DNA of 64,000 bases from Haliscomenobacter sp040401995 (GCA_040401995.1 JBBANM010000011.1:31454-95453); one strand, 5' to 3'; numbered from the stretch's first letter, positions 28,724 through 37,458 are shown. The notes: generated by a model from the letters alone, not told the origin. Numbers and translations: made by a program.

Positions 28724-29509
28724 ATGAAAAATATTGCTCTTTATTTTATCTTGAGTTTTAGTCTGATGGTAAATTTTATTCAGGCGCAGCAAATTAAAAA
28801 CGTTCGTATTGAAACGGATGAAGAAAAAGTAACCATTCTTTACGATCTCATCGCTTCGGGTTCGGTGCGCATTTTCAACGTGTGTTTGCGTACGGGTAAC
28901 CCCGATATTTCGCCAAAAAACACGACCGGCGCTATCGGAAAAAACCGCAATACTGGCATCAACCAAAAGATTGAATGGTACTATGCCAACGACGGATACA
29001 CGCTGAACCAACTCAATAACCTCAAAATCGAAGTCATTGCCATCGATCCTGAAAGGCCTTCTTTTCAAGTTAGTAACGCGCCAAAAATCAATAAAGTACC
29101 CATTTATGCGGGTCTTGGTACTGCTTCCTTGACCGGCTTAGGATTGATCATTGCCGGGCTTACCAAACACAATGATGCTTTGAATCAGTATGACATTTAC
29201 AAAAAAAATACTGATCCTAGCGCTACTGTCTATACTGGATTAGGAGTTACACGATCGGGTTTATACGACGATGCCAACAAATCCAATAAAACCGCGCAGT
29301 TGATGATGTACGGCGGGGCCGCTGTTTTTGCAGCAGCAGGCGCTATCCTGATCAACCGAATGATTTGGATCAAAAGAATTGAAAAACGCAAACGCGAAAC
29401 GCAACAACCCGAAAACATCCAATGTCAAATGACGCCGCCGCAATTTGAGCTCAAAACATTTAGCAGTGGCGGGTCTAAAATAGGTCTAGGCTTTACTTAT
29501 CGGTTTTAA
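28724..29509 (+). CDS. Exported protein with two internal hydrophobic segments
   Basis: A 261-aa protein with a signal (ends IQAQQ). The N-terminal half is a small beta domain (VRIETDEEKVTILYDLIASG ... IEVIAIDPE). Two hydrophobic glycine-rich helices follow, about 125-145 (IYAGLGTASLTGLGLIIAGL) and 190-215 (AQLMMYGGAAVFAAAGAILI), then a Lys/Arg/Glu-rich helix. The last residues, IGLGFTYRF, resemble the terminal strand of an outer-membrane barrel, although the protein is too short for one. Adjacent to the caspase-fold gene (54 bp). No function recognised. Confidence 0.7.
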   Translation: MKNIALYFILSFSLMVNFIQAQQIKNVRIETDEEKVTILYDLIASGSVRIFNVCLRTGNPDISPKNTTGAIGKNRNTGINQKIEWYYANDGYTLNQLNNLKIEVIAIDPERPSFQVSNAPKINKVPIYAGLGTASLTGLGLIIAGLTKHNDALNQYDIYKKNTDPSATVYTGLGVTRSGLYDDANKSNKTAQLMMYGGAAVFAAAGAILINRMIWIKRIEKRKRETQQPENIQCQMTPPQFELKTFSSGGSKIGLGFTYRF

Positions 29510-29527
29510 CTTTTTTAATCGTTCGCT

Positions 29528-30106
29528 ATGAATAAAGTGATATGGAGTCTTTTGCTAACTGTTTTTTTGGGAAGCGCTTTACAAGGACAAGATGTATACA
29601 TCGGCTTACGCCAGTTTTTGGATACTAAATTCATGCAGGAATATGTCAAATCCCGCGATGAATCTGAACGTTTGGTGCGGCGGTTTAAACGCAATCAGAA
29701 TAAGTACACCGCCGAGCAAGTTCAAAAAGTAGGCGACGCCTACAACGACTCAGCTGAGCAATTCAACGAGATGCTCTACAACATCAAAAATGATTTGCTC
29801 CACAAGGAAAAACGCAAATTTATCGTGTTGTTTCCGGAAGACTATTCCAAACAGGTGGAGTGCGACTTGTACCGTGCCCGTGATTACTATTCCAAAAATT
29901 TTCAGAAGGCTTTGGTAGAAGTTGCTGGCGATGGCTCCGAAACAAGTACTTTTTTGACCTTGCTTCCTACTTTGATCGAGTATGGCAAGTCAGCATTTGC
30001 GCTTTTTGCCCGTATTAAAGAAGAAATTCAAAAGTACAACGAAGGCATTCTGAACAAGTATTTGATTGAAGAATATCGATTCCGCCATTGGGATGAGATC
30101 AATTGA
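29528..30106 (+). CDS. Small exported helical protein
   Basis: A 192-aa product with a signal ending ALQGQ. The mature part is almost all charged alpha-helix (YVKSRDESERLVRRFKRNQN, VGDAYNDSAEQFNEMLYNIK), so a coiled-coil or helical bundle is likely. No domain recognised. The stop codon is 7 bp before the papain-like gene start, which suggests a functional pair. An inhibitor or chaperone for the peptidase is a possibility from context only. Confidence 0.7.
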   Translation: MNKVIWSLLLTVFLGSALQGQDVYIGLRQFLDTKFMQEYVKSRDESERLVRRFKRNQNKYTAEQVQKVGDAYNDSAEQFNEMLYNIKNDLLHKEKRKFIVLFPEDYSKQVECDLYRARDYYSKNFQKALVEVAGDGSETSTFLTLLPTLIEYGKSAFALFARIKEEIQKYNEGILNKYLIEEYRFRHWDEIN

Positions 30107-30113
30107 CCTGCGC

Positions 30114-31595
30114 ATGAGGCCGAAATTGCTGGTTGCCATTTTCTTGCTATTGGGAAGCAATTTCCTATTAGCACAAGGCTTGCTGTTTGATTCAAAAGTG
30201 TATGATAAGCTACCTGCCCAACCCTTGTACGGTGATGGGGGAAAATCGGAATCAACCGCACTGGATGGAGTTTACAAAATTGACCTAAAACCTTTTTGTC
30301 CCAAACCGCAAAACCAGGGCGTCATCAGTTCTTGTACGGCTTGGGCTTGCGGATATGGAGCCATGTCAATCGCTTATGCCATTCAGCAAAAAAAAGAAGG
30401 GGATAATGCGGTAACTGATAGTGCTTTTTCAGCCTTGTTTTTGTACAACATAGCGCGCGATTCAGTAACTGATTGCGGACTCGGTACTTTTATTCATAAA
30501 ACGCTGGATATCCTTAAGGAAAAAGGAAACCTGCGCAGCGCTTATTTTGATAAAGGCAACAATTGCAAACGATTGCCTACTGGCAAAGAGTTAAATTGGG
30601 CGCAAGCGCACCGCATCAAAGACTGGGTGAGTCTTTTTAACTCCAGCAACAGCAACCGGATACGCATCGATAAAACTAAATTGAGCTTAGCGGCCAAAAA
30701 GCCAGTCATGATTGGGATGCGTTTGCGCAATAATTTCATGGAATTGGGGCCTAAGGATAAGTTTTGGTTGCCCAGTATCGGCGATACGGCGCTCAATTAC
30801 AATCATGCCATGGTTGTGGTGGGTTTTGATGATGGCAAAGGCGCTTTTGAGGTTATGAACAGTTGGGGCGAAAAATGGGGCAATAACGGTTTTTTTTGGA
30901 TCCGGTATGAAGATTATGCCCGCCACGTGTCGCAGGCTTTTCAAATGACCATTCATTCCAATGATGTACCAAAAAATAACGTTGTAACACCAGTAAAACC
31001 CGAAAACACGCTGGCTGGAGAGTTTTCCATCCGCTACGTTAAAGAGATTCAGGATACCAACATTATTTTCCAAAACGCCAGTTTTGCTCAGCAACAAAAA
31101 GGATTGTATCAATTGCAAGAAGCAGCAGCTTGGCCGGTTGGAAAGCTTTATCAATTGACGGCCACCCACTTTGTAGGAGGAAGCTATTTGTACGTCTTTA
31201 GCCTCGACGCCGAAAACAAAATTAAAGTCCACTGGCCGCGCGACGGGCGTTTGGATGACAAATTTGAAGGTCTCAATGAAAGCGCGGTCATTACCAATGC
31301 CAATGTCAATTTGGTGGTTCCGGGCCCCAAAAGTGGTTTGAAACTCGAAAAAACTGGAGACGAATACATTGGGATACTGGTTTCCAAGGATCCGTTGCCC
31401 AATTTCAATGCGCTATTGCAAACGATAAGTACGAACACAAAATTACCCGTAAAAGACCGTTTAGATCGCGCCTTGGGCGCCTTGGCCATCAAACCAGAAA
31501 CGGTGGCTTTCACCCCTGATAACATCCAATTTTCAACCGCCAATACCAAGGGTAAAGTACTGTCATTACTGTTGAAAATACCGGTAAAACCTTAG
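30114..31595 (+). CDS. Secreted papain-like (C1) cysteine peptidase
   Basis: A 493-aa exported protein from ATG 30114; earlier in-frame starts overlap the previous gene and lack a signal, whereas this one gives MRPKLLVAIFLLLGS...LLAQ. The papain fold covers about 50-290: Q68 in QNQGVISSCTAWA, catalytic C74, H231 in NYNHAMVVVGFDD and N249 in VMNSWGEKWGNNGFFWIRY. All four active-site positions are present. Residues about 295-493 form an extra domain with strands such as YQLTATHFVGGSYLYVFSLD, found also in Bacteroidota caspase/DUF4384-type proteins (recollection). It is the last gene of the forward run, before a shared terminator. Substrate unknown. Confidence 0.92.
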   Translation: MRPKLLVAIFLLLGSNFLLAQGLLFDSKVYDKLPAQPLYGDGGKSESTALDGVYKIDLKPFCPKPQNQGVISSCTAWACGYGAMSIAYAIQQKKEGDNAVTDSAFSALFLYNIARDSVTDCGLGTFIHKTLDILKEKGNLRSAYFDKGNNCKRLPTGKELNWAQAHRIKDWVSLFNSSNSNRIRIDKTKLSLAAKKPVMIGMRLRNNFMELGPKDKFWLPSIGDTALNYNHAMVVVGFDDGKGAFEVMNSWGEKWGNNGFFWIRYEDYARHVSQAFQMTIHSNDVPKNNVVTPVKPENTLAGEFSIRYVKEIQDTNIIFQNASFAQQQKGLYQLQEAAAWPVGKLYQLTATHFVGGSYLYVFSLDAENKIKVHWPRDGRLDDKFEGLNESAVITNANVNLVVPGPKSGLKLEKTGDEYIGILVSKDPLPNFNALLQTISTNTKLPVKDRLDRALGALAIKPETVAFTPDNIQFSTANTKGKVLSLLLKIPVKP

Positions 31596-31600
31596 CGTTT

Positions 31601-31636
31601 GTTTGGATTTTTCGCTTTGATGCGAAAAATCCAAAC
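31601..31636. terminator. Bidirectional terminator between convergent cluster arms
   Basis: GTTTGGATTTTTCGC (31601-31615) and GCGAAAAATCCAAAC (31622-31636) form a perfect 15-bp stem with a 6-nt loop. It lies 5 bp after the papain-like gene and 8 bp after the stop of the opposite gene, and serves both. Confidence 0.85.
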
Positions 31637-31644
31637 TCACATGC

Positions 31645-33384
31645 TTAATTCTGAGCAGGCATTTCATCGATGAAAATCAGACCAAATTTGTCCTTACCTT
31701 TTTTGGTAACCAAAGTACCATCCGCTTTTTGCCAGCTAATCTCGTAATCCACTTCTTCCACATTGTTGGGGAGGGTGATTTCAATAATTTTTTCGCTGAT
31801 GTTGTCACCCGGGCGTAGGGTGAGCCGCTGTCGATTGATTTTTCCAAAAAAAGGATAGCTCACTGCAATGGACACCAAGCGAACGCCTTTGGCTTGCAAA
31901 CCAGCCAAGTCGCCATCCAATGCAATGGTTTTACGCGTAAAAGGCGTATACACATTGATCATGGCGGCAGTGGAAAGCTCCCAAGGTGTTTGGTAAGATC
32001 CGCCACCGATAAACTGCCAAATGTTTGTGTACTCGTATTCCATCCACTTGGTGCGACTGGAATCGGCATCCCAGCCATAAACCATCGAGAGTGGTTTGAA
32101 TCCCGCTTTGAACAGGTCTTTGGTAATCAATTTGCTATCGGTAGTGACATCGCCGCTTTGATGTTTTTTGCGCATGTTGACCGTTACGCTGTTCAGCATT
32201 TTTTGGAATTCTTTTTCCAAGTCGCCGTCTACGCCCAAAAAGATTTCGCGTTGTTGAAATTTGGGATCCCAAAGCGGTACATCCTCGAAATAATCGGGAT
32301 TGTTGCCATATTTTTGGTAAATGTTGCTCACATTAAAGGCGATGTAATGATGGCGCTGAACCGTATTGCGGCCTTTGAAAAACAAATGGCTATGTCCTTC
32401 GCTTTGCAGTTCTTTCAACTGGTAACCCACATTCAAGCCAAATCCGGTGGTGCGCCTACTGCCCAAAAGGCCATTGGGGCCAATCAAGGCGCCGATTGCG
32501 CTGCCCATCCCCGCGGGGTCTACCTTTTCCGCTTCTACGGGTTTGAACATCAGATTGAGCAGTTTGTCGTATACCGTTGTCAATAAGCCTTCTAGCATGC
32601 CCCCACTGCCATTTACTTTAAGGCGAATGGCGCTTTCGCGTCTAAGTTTTTCAAACCCCAATTCCACATCGGCACTCACAAAATAAATGGAACCACCCGC
32701 ATTAAAGCCCTGACTTTTTTTCACTTCCGACCAATCGATGTCCAATTCCGCATCGTAGCCTTCGGTCAAGCCAGTAAAGCCTAAATCAAAAACAATGGAT
32801 ACATCGGGCGTTTTCATTTTAAAACTTTCCAAAAGCAGCTTGGATTGAACTGGATTTAAGCTAAAGGAAAGCGCCAAACTGGTGTTTTCCAATACGGGCG
32901 CTTCACCGGTAGCAATCAACTTGGTCTCCTTTTTTTGACTGCCCTCGGTAAGGATTGAGGAAACCAAGGCGTAGGTTCCTTTTTCAAATGACATAGGACC
33001 CCGCAACTTCACGTTTTGATTGTTGCCGTATTTTTTCCGTAGCGCGTCTTCGGCTTTTCGTATGGATTCGGGAGTCGTTTCGTAGAGCACTAACATATGT
33101 AAAATCCCCCCGCCATCTGCTTCGGTAATGGAATTGGTGGTATTGCCTTCTCGCGGTTTAGCGATGGAGTAGCGCAGGTATGAAAACTGTGGCCCTTTTT
33201 CTTCATTAAACGCAAAACGCGCGGAATTGGGCAAATAAACAAAGATAAGCGAATCGGTATGTAGCGGAAAACACCACAAACCTTCGATGTATTCTCCGCG
33301 ATCGATCAGGGGCATCTGAGCAACAAGCGGCAAACCAGCGCCAAGCAAAAATGCCAAAACTGCTATTTTTAGATAAGCCTTCAT
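31645..33384 (-). CDS. Exported two-module paralogue, type B, reverse arm
   Basis: A 579-aa secreted protein (signal ends LVAQM) of the same family as 17022 and 18863. Hallmarks: IFVYLPNSARFAFNEEKGPQ, GGGILHMLVLYE, TGEAPVLENTSLALSFSL, KMKTPDVSIVFDLG and DIDWSEVKKSQ; then DPKFQQREIFLGVDG, VNMRKKHQSGD, YGWDADSSRTKWMEYEY and the closing IFIDEMPAQ, which parallels IFADQ/LYADELPAK of the type B proteins. It lacks the CxxC of its sisters. It is encoded 19 bp downstream of another paralogue on the same strand and converges on the protease arm. Function unknown. Confidence 0.8.
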   Translation of the reverse strand: MKAYLKIAVLAFLLGAGLPLVAQMPLIDRGEYIEGLWCFPLHTDSLIFVYLPNSARFAFNEEKGPQFSYLRYSIAKPREGNTTNSITEADGGGILHMLVLYETTPESIRKAEDALRKKYGNNQNVKLRGPMSFEKGTYALVSSILTEGSQKKETKLIATGEAPVLENTSLALSFSLNPVQSKLLLESFKMKTPDVSIVFDLGFTGLTEGYDAELDIDWSEVKKSQGFNAGGSIYFVSADVELGFEKLRRESAIRLKVNGSGGMLEGLLTTVYDKLLNLMFKPVEAEKVDPAGMGSAIGALIGPNGLLGSRRTTGFGLNVGYQLKELQSEGHSHLFFKGRNTVQRHHYIAFNVSNIYQKYGNNPDYFEDVPLWDPKFQQREIFLGVDGDLEKEFQKMLNSVTVNMRKKHQSGDVTTDSKLITKDLFKAGFKPLSMVYGWDADSSRTKWMEYEYTNIWQFIGGGSYQTPWELSTAAMINVYTPFTRKTIALDGDLAGLQAKGVRLVSIAVSYPFFGKINRQRLTLRPGDNISEKIIEITLPNNVEEVDYEISWQKADGTLVTKKGKDKFGLIFIDEMPAQN

Positions 33385-33403
33385 ATCAATGGGTTTTAGG
33401 CAT

Positions 33404-35167
33404 TTAAAAACGCGGTACCAAGATCATGTAATCCTGATTCAACACTTTTATCTCTTCCTTTTTATCACCTTCCTTGGTGTACCAGGTAACTTGATAGGCG
33501 AGTGCTTCGCCGGGGTCGTGGAAAAGGGCTACTTTCGAGGTGAGGTCGGTATCTCCGGCACGAAGTACCAACGTTTTTTGTACCACGGGTTCGCCGCGCA
33601 CTACGGCCAAAAACCGGACGGAAGCAGAAATGACATTTTTTTCCTTAAAAAAACCGCGGTCAGCATCCACTTCAATGATGCGTTTGGTAAAAGGCGGGAC
33701 AAGCGGAATGGCGTTGTCGTTGTTTTTCAACCATTGACCGTCAATGGTTTTGGTGTTGCCTTTGAGCGACCAAGATACTTTGTATTCATAATTCAGCCAA
33801 TCGGCTTTTTGTAGACCGAGCCTTGGATACAAAATATGCTGCAAAACAGTACCTGCTTCTACGGATTTGCGGTCAAAAACAAGGTCTTTGGTGACATCGC
33901 TTTGCCCATTTGAATAAGCTTTACGGAAATTGACCGCAACAAAATTGAATATATCGCCAAATGCTTCGGTAAAAGCGCCATCCACTTGCACGTTGACATC
34001 GCGTTGTTGAAAGTCGGGATCATCCAAATTGACCACTCCGAAGTACTTATCTCGCTCTTCGCCTTGCAAGTTGTTGATCAAAAAAGCAATGTTGCCCGAA
34101 GTATAAATGGGGACCTTGATAGTGGTTGATTTGCTTAAATTGAGGTAAAAACGATTCAGACGCTCGTCTTTGATTTTTTTGAGCACAAATTGGTCGTCAC
34201 TGACGTATTCCTGGTTGCCCGTACCTGCAAAGAGCTGTCCGAAAAAACCCCGTTCTTGCCGCATGGGAATCTGATTTTGGCCTACCGCCGCTACCCGCTC
34301 TGGATCTTTGGCCCAGCCTTTTTCGGCATTGAACATCAAGCCGATGAGCTTATCGGTGATCAAACTGAGGATACTCTCCATGTCTTTGGTATTGACATTG
34401 AGCGCTGCGCCACGGTCGAAGGATTGGATTTTAATGACTTGATCGCGCACCAATTTATCGGTAACGTTGCGGATCTCGTCTTTCCGAAATCCCTCTTGTT
34501 TGTTGAAAATGGTGCTAAAATGATCGTAAATGACCTTGCTCTCCGCGGTAACTTCCGCATTGTAAGCCTTTACCGCCGCTTCATAATATCCAGAAAGTGA
34601 GATGGAAATATCGGAAGTAGGTCGTTTGAGGGTTTCAAAAAGCAGCGTTGCACCCTCCTGACTCAATTTTGCCGAAACTGCTGCCTTAGAACCAGGCAAA
34701 AAAGGAGCAAATCCCGAGGTAATCATACTTTTGGTGAAGGCATTGTCTTTCAAAATGGAAGACACCACTTGAAAGCTGGCCAAACCTGCCTCCCCGTCTT
34801 TCACCGCTTGCTGGATGGGAACAGCGCCCACGATGCGCGCACCTGAGCCGGCTATTTTCTTCAATTTAGCCTCCAATTGTTCAATCAACCTAGCGGGGAG
34901 CGTAAATTCGACTAAGGCATGAAAAATACCGCCATTGGTAGCAGCGCCGCCGGCGCCTACATACTTCAAACACAGGATCTCTAGCGATCCGTCGTCTTTT
35001 TGGGAAACCCTTGGGTATTGAGGAATGTAGTAAAAATCGTTGGCGTTGGTATTGTCTTGGAGCAATTGGATGCCGTCGATTTGGATTCGGCCTTCATCGT
35101 ATTTAACGACAGCAAAACTAAAAATGGGGAAATACAAAAAAGCGATTAGAACGGTTAGGAACTTCAT
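33404..35167 (-). CDS. Exported two-module paralogue, type C, reverse arm
   Basis: A 587-aa secreted protein (signal MKFLTVLIAFLYFPIFSFA). N-terminal module: NANDFYYIPQYPRVSQKDDG, GGIFHALVEFTLP, TKSMITSGFAPFLPGSKAAV, QEGATLLFETLKRPTSDISI. C-terminal module: VNLDDPDFQQRDVNVQVDG, VAVNFRKAYSNGQ, YEYKVSWSLKGNTKTIDGQW, YQVTWYTKEGDKKEEIKV. The linker contains helical and charged segments specific to this copy. It is first in a two-gene operon with the gene at 31645. Its promoter should lie between 35168 and 35300. Function unknown. Confidence 0.8.
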   Translation of the reverse strand: MKFLTVLIAFLYFPIFSFAVVKYDEGRIQIDGIQLLQDNTNANDFYYIPQYPRVSQKDDGSLEILCLKYVGAGGAATNGGIFHALVEFTLPARLIEQLEAKLKKIAGSGARIVGAVPIQQAVKDGEAGLASFQVVSSILKDNAFTKSMITSGFAPFLPGSKAAVSAKLSQEGATLLFETLKRPTSDISISLSGYYEAAVKAYNAEVTAESKVIYDHFSTIFNKQEGFRKDEIRNVTDKLVRDQVIKIQSFDRGAALNVNTKDMESILSLITDKLIGLMFNAEKGWAKDPERVAAVGQNQIPMRQERGFFGQLFAGTGNQEYVSDDQFVLKKIKDERLNRFYLNLSKSTTIKVPIYTSGNIAFLINNLQGEERDKYFGVVNLDDPDFQQRDVNVQVDGAFTEAFGDIFNFVAVNFRKAYSNGQSDVTKDLVFDRKSVEAGTVLQHILYPRLGLQKADWLNYEYKVSWSLKGNTKTIDGQWLKNNDNAIPLVPPFTKRIIEVDADRGFFKEKNVISASVRFLAVVRGEPVVQKTLVLRAGDTDLTSKVALFHDPGEALAYQVTWYTKEGDKKEEIKVLNQDYMILVPRF

Positions 35168-35308
35168 GTGTTAATAGATTCGGTTTTGGGTAAACTTATT
35201 CAGGAATGAATCAATGATTAGTTACAGGTATGAGTAAAAATAACGATTTTTTTCACATCAACTGTCTATAAGTAACAGTTGAACCATATTACTGGACATT
35301 TATAATTT

Positions 35309-35363
35309 CGGTGAAGCGTAAACCTTCCAGGTCTCGAAGCCCTGGAAGGTTTATGCTTCACCG
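35309..35363. repeat. Large palindrome, AACCTTCCAGG family, copy 1
   Basis: CGGTGAAGCGTAAACCTTCC... (35309-35331) pairs with 35341-35363 with one mismatch over 23 bp and a 9-nt loop. The core AAACCTTCCAGG/CCTGGAAGGTTT and the flank CGATCATT-GGAAAA recur at 61545-61600. It lies 58 bp beyond the stop of the VWD-like gene and could terminate its transcript. Confidence 0.85.
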
Positions 35364-35420
35364 ATCATTTGGGAAAATTTCCAGTATGATGAGCATCAAT
35401 ATTCTACAACATAAAATTTA

Positions 35421-36878
35421 TCAAGGTTTTACCTTCTTGCGCCACACCAAGAAAACCAAAAGTGAGATCAAAAAGCCTAATAACAATCCCACGAATATTG
35501 ATATCGAATTAAATTTCGACGGAATAGATTCTTCAATCGACCCTCTTGGCCGAGCGTTAGCAAGTACGCTCTGGCTAAGGGCGTAGGTCGTCGCGAAACC
35601 AGGATTGCCAGTCACCATCACATCATAGACACAGTTTGCAAATTCTCCTCCCTTTATTTCTTGGCTCAATAATTTCGCAATATTTTCGGCTATAGGTTCG
35701 GCAGGAGTAATTCCTTCAACATCACAAGGTGGAAACTCTGAAGGCCAACTTCGATTGGTAAATGTTTTAGTTGATGTACCGGGTGAATAGTCAAAAAGAC
35801 TATTTTTGTCGGTTACCCTCCAAGCGTCTGCAAATTTCTGATTAATAGCTACATAGCGATCGTGAGGTGTTTTCGGTAACGGCCCCATTGAGCTGCCATC
35901 AGGAAGCTTTGGTAACCAGTTATCGGGGTCAATAGCACCTGCGACCCCAATCCCATCATCACTATTGGGCACAAAGTTCAAATTAAGGTACCATTTTTGC
36001 TGATTAGCCCACCAGCCAGGAGTTACAAGTAGATAGCTCCCGTCATAAAAGTCAATTCTTATTCCGCCTGCTACTTCCGTTTTTGTTACACGACCACGGT
36101 GAGAAAGATCAATACCTTGCCGACCTAGTTCAACCAGTTTTCCATCAACCCTGAGCTGGAGGCCATTGGGATCGGGAATGCCATTGATATTTGGTTCATA
36201 AGTCACCCGATGGCTTCCTACCCTTGTTGCAACCGCTGAATTAATACTGACGCAGGTAGCGCCATTTGTTGCGACTGGAGTATGGCGAACTTGGATTTCC
36301 ATATCTTTAGGTTGACGCAGGAAAGTGAATTCTCCAGCGGACTGGAAATCATAGTGCACCCCGTTAATCGTAGTAATGTGCGGATCACCAGTTGTTCCAG
36401 GGTTGTAATCAATTGTATATGTTCCAGATCCCATACCGTTGGGACTGTTATCGGAAGCGTTAATTGAATAGGTCCCAGCACTCAACCAATAGTTACCCGA
36501 GTTCATACCAGGAGCTAAGCTTGGGGACAACGCTATTTTAGTCATGCTGCTGACATTGGTTATGTAAAAGCTTTTACCTTCATTACCAGCCCCACTGTAA
36601 TTAGCGGTCCAACTAATGTATTTGTCTGTTCCAATAATAACAATTTGCGGTACAGGAGACGGCGTAATTAGGCACGGAGGCCCACCTAAGCAATTAATGG
36701 TTACAGATACAGTTGATGTAGCTATAACAGCAGTAAAGGGAGCTGCAGTCATTATCAAAAACATACAACACCTGTAATATCTAGATTTAATCATCCAGAT
36801 TACTTGGGCTAAGATCGCAACGCGATTGGGGGTTACGATTTGATTGCCCTCATTGGAAGAATAATCGATTTTTGTCAT
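35421..36878 (-). CDS. VWD-domain-like membrane-anchored surface protein
   Basis: A 485-aa protein (an ATG at 36794 is an equally good start, giving 457 aa with the signal MIKSRYYRCCMFLIMTAAPF). A pre-peptidase-C-like beta domain may fill about 65-155 (ITNVSSMTKIALSPSLAPG ... TYSINASD). From about residue 165 comes a von Willebrand type D-like module: GDPHITTINGVHYDFQSAG and GEFTFLRQPKDMEIQVRH, continuing to about 390. A C-terminal helix (ISIFVGLLLGFLISLLVFLVW) and a KKVKP tail anchor it. VWD modules in bacteria are adhesive or assembly domains. It precedes the paralogue operon on the same strand but is separated by a palindrome. Confidence 0.8.
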   Translation of the reverse strand: MTKIDYSSNEGNQIVTPNRVAILAQVIWMIKSRYYRCCMFLIMTAAPFTAVIATSTVSVTINCLGGPPCLITPSPVPQIVIIGTDKYISWTANYSGAGNEGKSFYITNVSSMTKIALSPSLAPGMNSGNYWLSAGTYSINASDNSPNGMGSGTYTIDYNPGTTGDPHITTINGVHYDFQSAGEFTFLRQPKDMEIQVRHTPVATNGATCVSINSAVATRVGSHRVTYEPNINGIPDPNGLQLRVDGKLVELGRQGIDLSHRGRVTKTEVAGGIRIDFYDGSYLLVTPGWWANQQKWYLNLNFVPNSDDGIGVAGAIDPDNWLPKLPDGSSMGPLPKTPHDRYVAINQKFADAWRVTDKNSLFDYSPGTSTKTFTNRSWPSEFPPCDVEGITPAEPIAENIAKLLSQEIKGGEFANCVYDVMVTGNPGFATTYALSQSVLANARPRGSIEESIPSKFNSISIFVGLLLGFLISLLVFLVWRKKVKP

Positions 36879-36944
36879 TGTATTTGATTTAAATTTGAAT
36901 GATGCGGATGCTGTAGGGATTTCAATGTCCTTGGTATCTCTTTC

Positions 36945-37095
36945 GAGCTTGTTCAGATTTCAGATTATGGGCTCCAGAAGGCAAATTTTATTTAAGAAGT
37001 CGTTACAATCTTCACCGTCTTGCCCACATACGGCTGCAAGTTTTGCCTTGCCTGAATTGAAATTTGCTCTCCTACATACTAAAACCGAACAAGTT
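36945..37095 (+). repeat. GAGCTTGTTCAG palindromic repeat, degenerate copy
   Basis: This stretch matches the element at 44758-44918 in the same orientation. Shared blocks include GAGCTTGTTCAG, GGCTCCA, GCCCACATACGGCTGCAA, TTTTGCC and the closing GAACAAG. The right end has decayed, ending in AACCGAACAAGTTC. It carries no gene. Confidence 0.75.
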
Positions 37096-37174
37096 CCAAT
37101 TGTTAGGTGTAAAAAAAGCGGTGTTTTAAACAGAATCGGACTATAAATAAGTGATACTTTATTGTTTAACTGTT

Positions 37175-37340
37175 CCTAAGGAATGGTTAAACAATAAAGT
37201 ACCACCTTATCCTTGCTCTTTCACATCCACTCTTCCTATCTTTTTCGTTAAATAGCGCTGCTATTCGCCTCAAAAGATAGTCGATTGGCTGCAAAATAGC
37301 GGCGGCTAAAATGGCACTTTATTATTTACCCATTCCTAAG
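37175..37340 (+). repeat. TIR-bounded palindromic repeat (MITE-like), full copy 2
   Basis: About 165 bp bounded by inverted ends (CCTAAGGAATGGTTAAACAA... and ...TTATTTACCCATTCCTAAG). An extra end is fused to its left, giving a near-perfect 45-bp palindrome at 37156-37200 (ACTTTATTGTTTAAC / GTTAAACAATAAAGT). In the central hairpin the GCAATG/CATTGC stem of the other copies is replaced by AATAGC/GCTATT, which still pairs. The unit precedes the amidohydrolase gene by about 120 bp. Confidence 0.85.
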
Positions 37341-37458
37341 CAGCAATTCTTGGGTGATAGCTTCGATTTTATTGTAACGAAAAATAAGGACGCAGAAATT
37401 CAAAAGATCAAGTTGAAAATGTAGATTTATATTGTCACATCACTTAATACCATTTATC

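Noticed and set aside
30066..30113. Earlier start for the papain-like gene, overlapping the previous gene
   Set aside because: The ATG at 30114 gives a complete signal peptide; upstream residues are polar and charged.
31894..32586. 230-codon forward frame over the reverse-arm paralogue
   Set aside because: The reverse strand carries the conserved family motifs across this stretch, so this is a shadow.
12212..35167. T9SS sorting tails on the paralogues and cluster peptidases
   Set aside because: C-termini lack the PNP-type beta-sandwich and GxY-type ends seen clearly in the proteins at 50696 and 53148.
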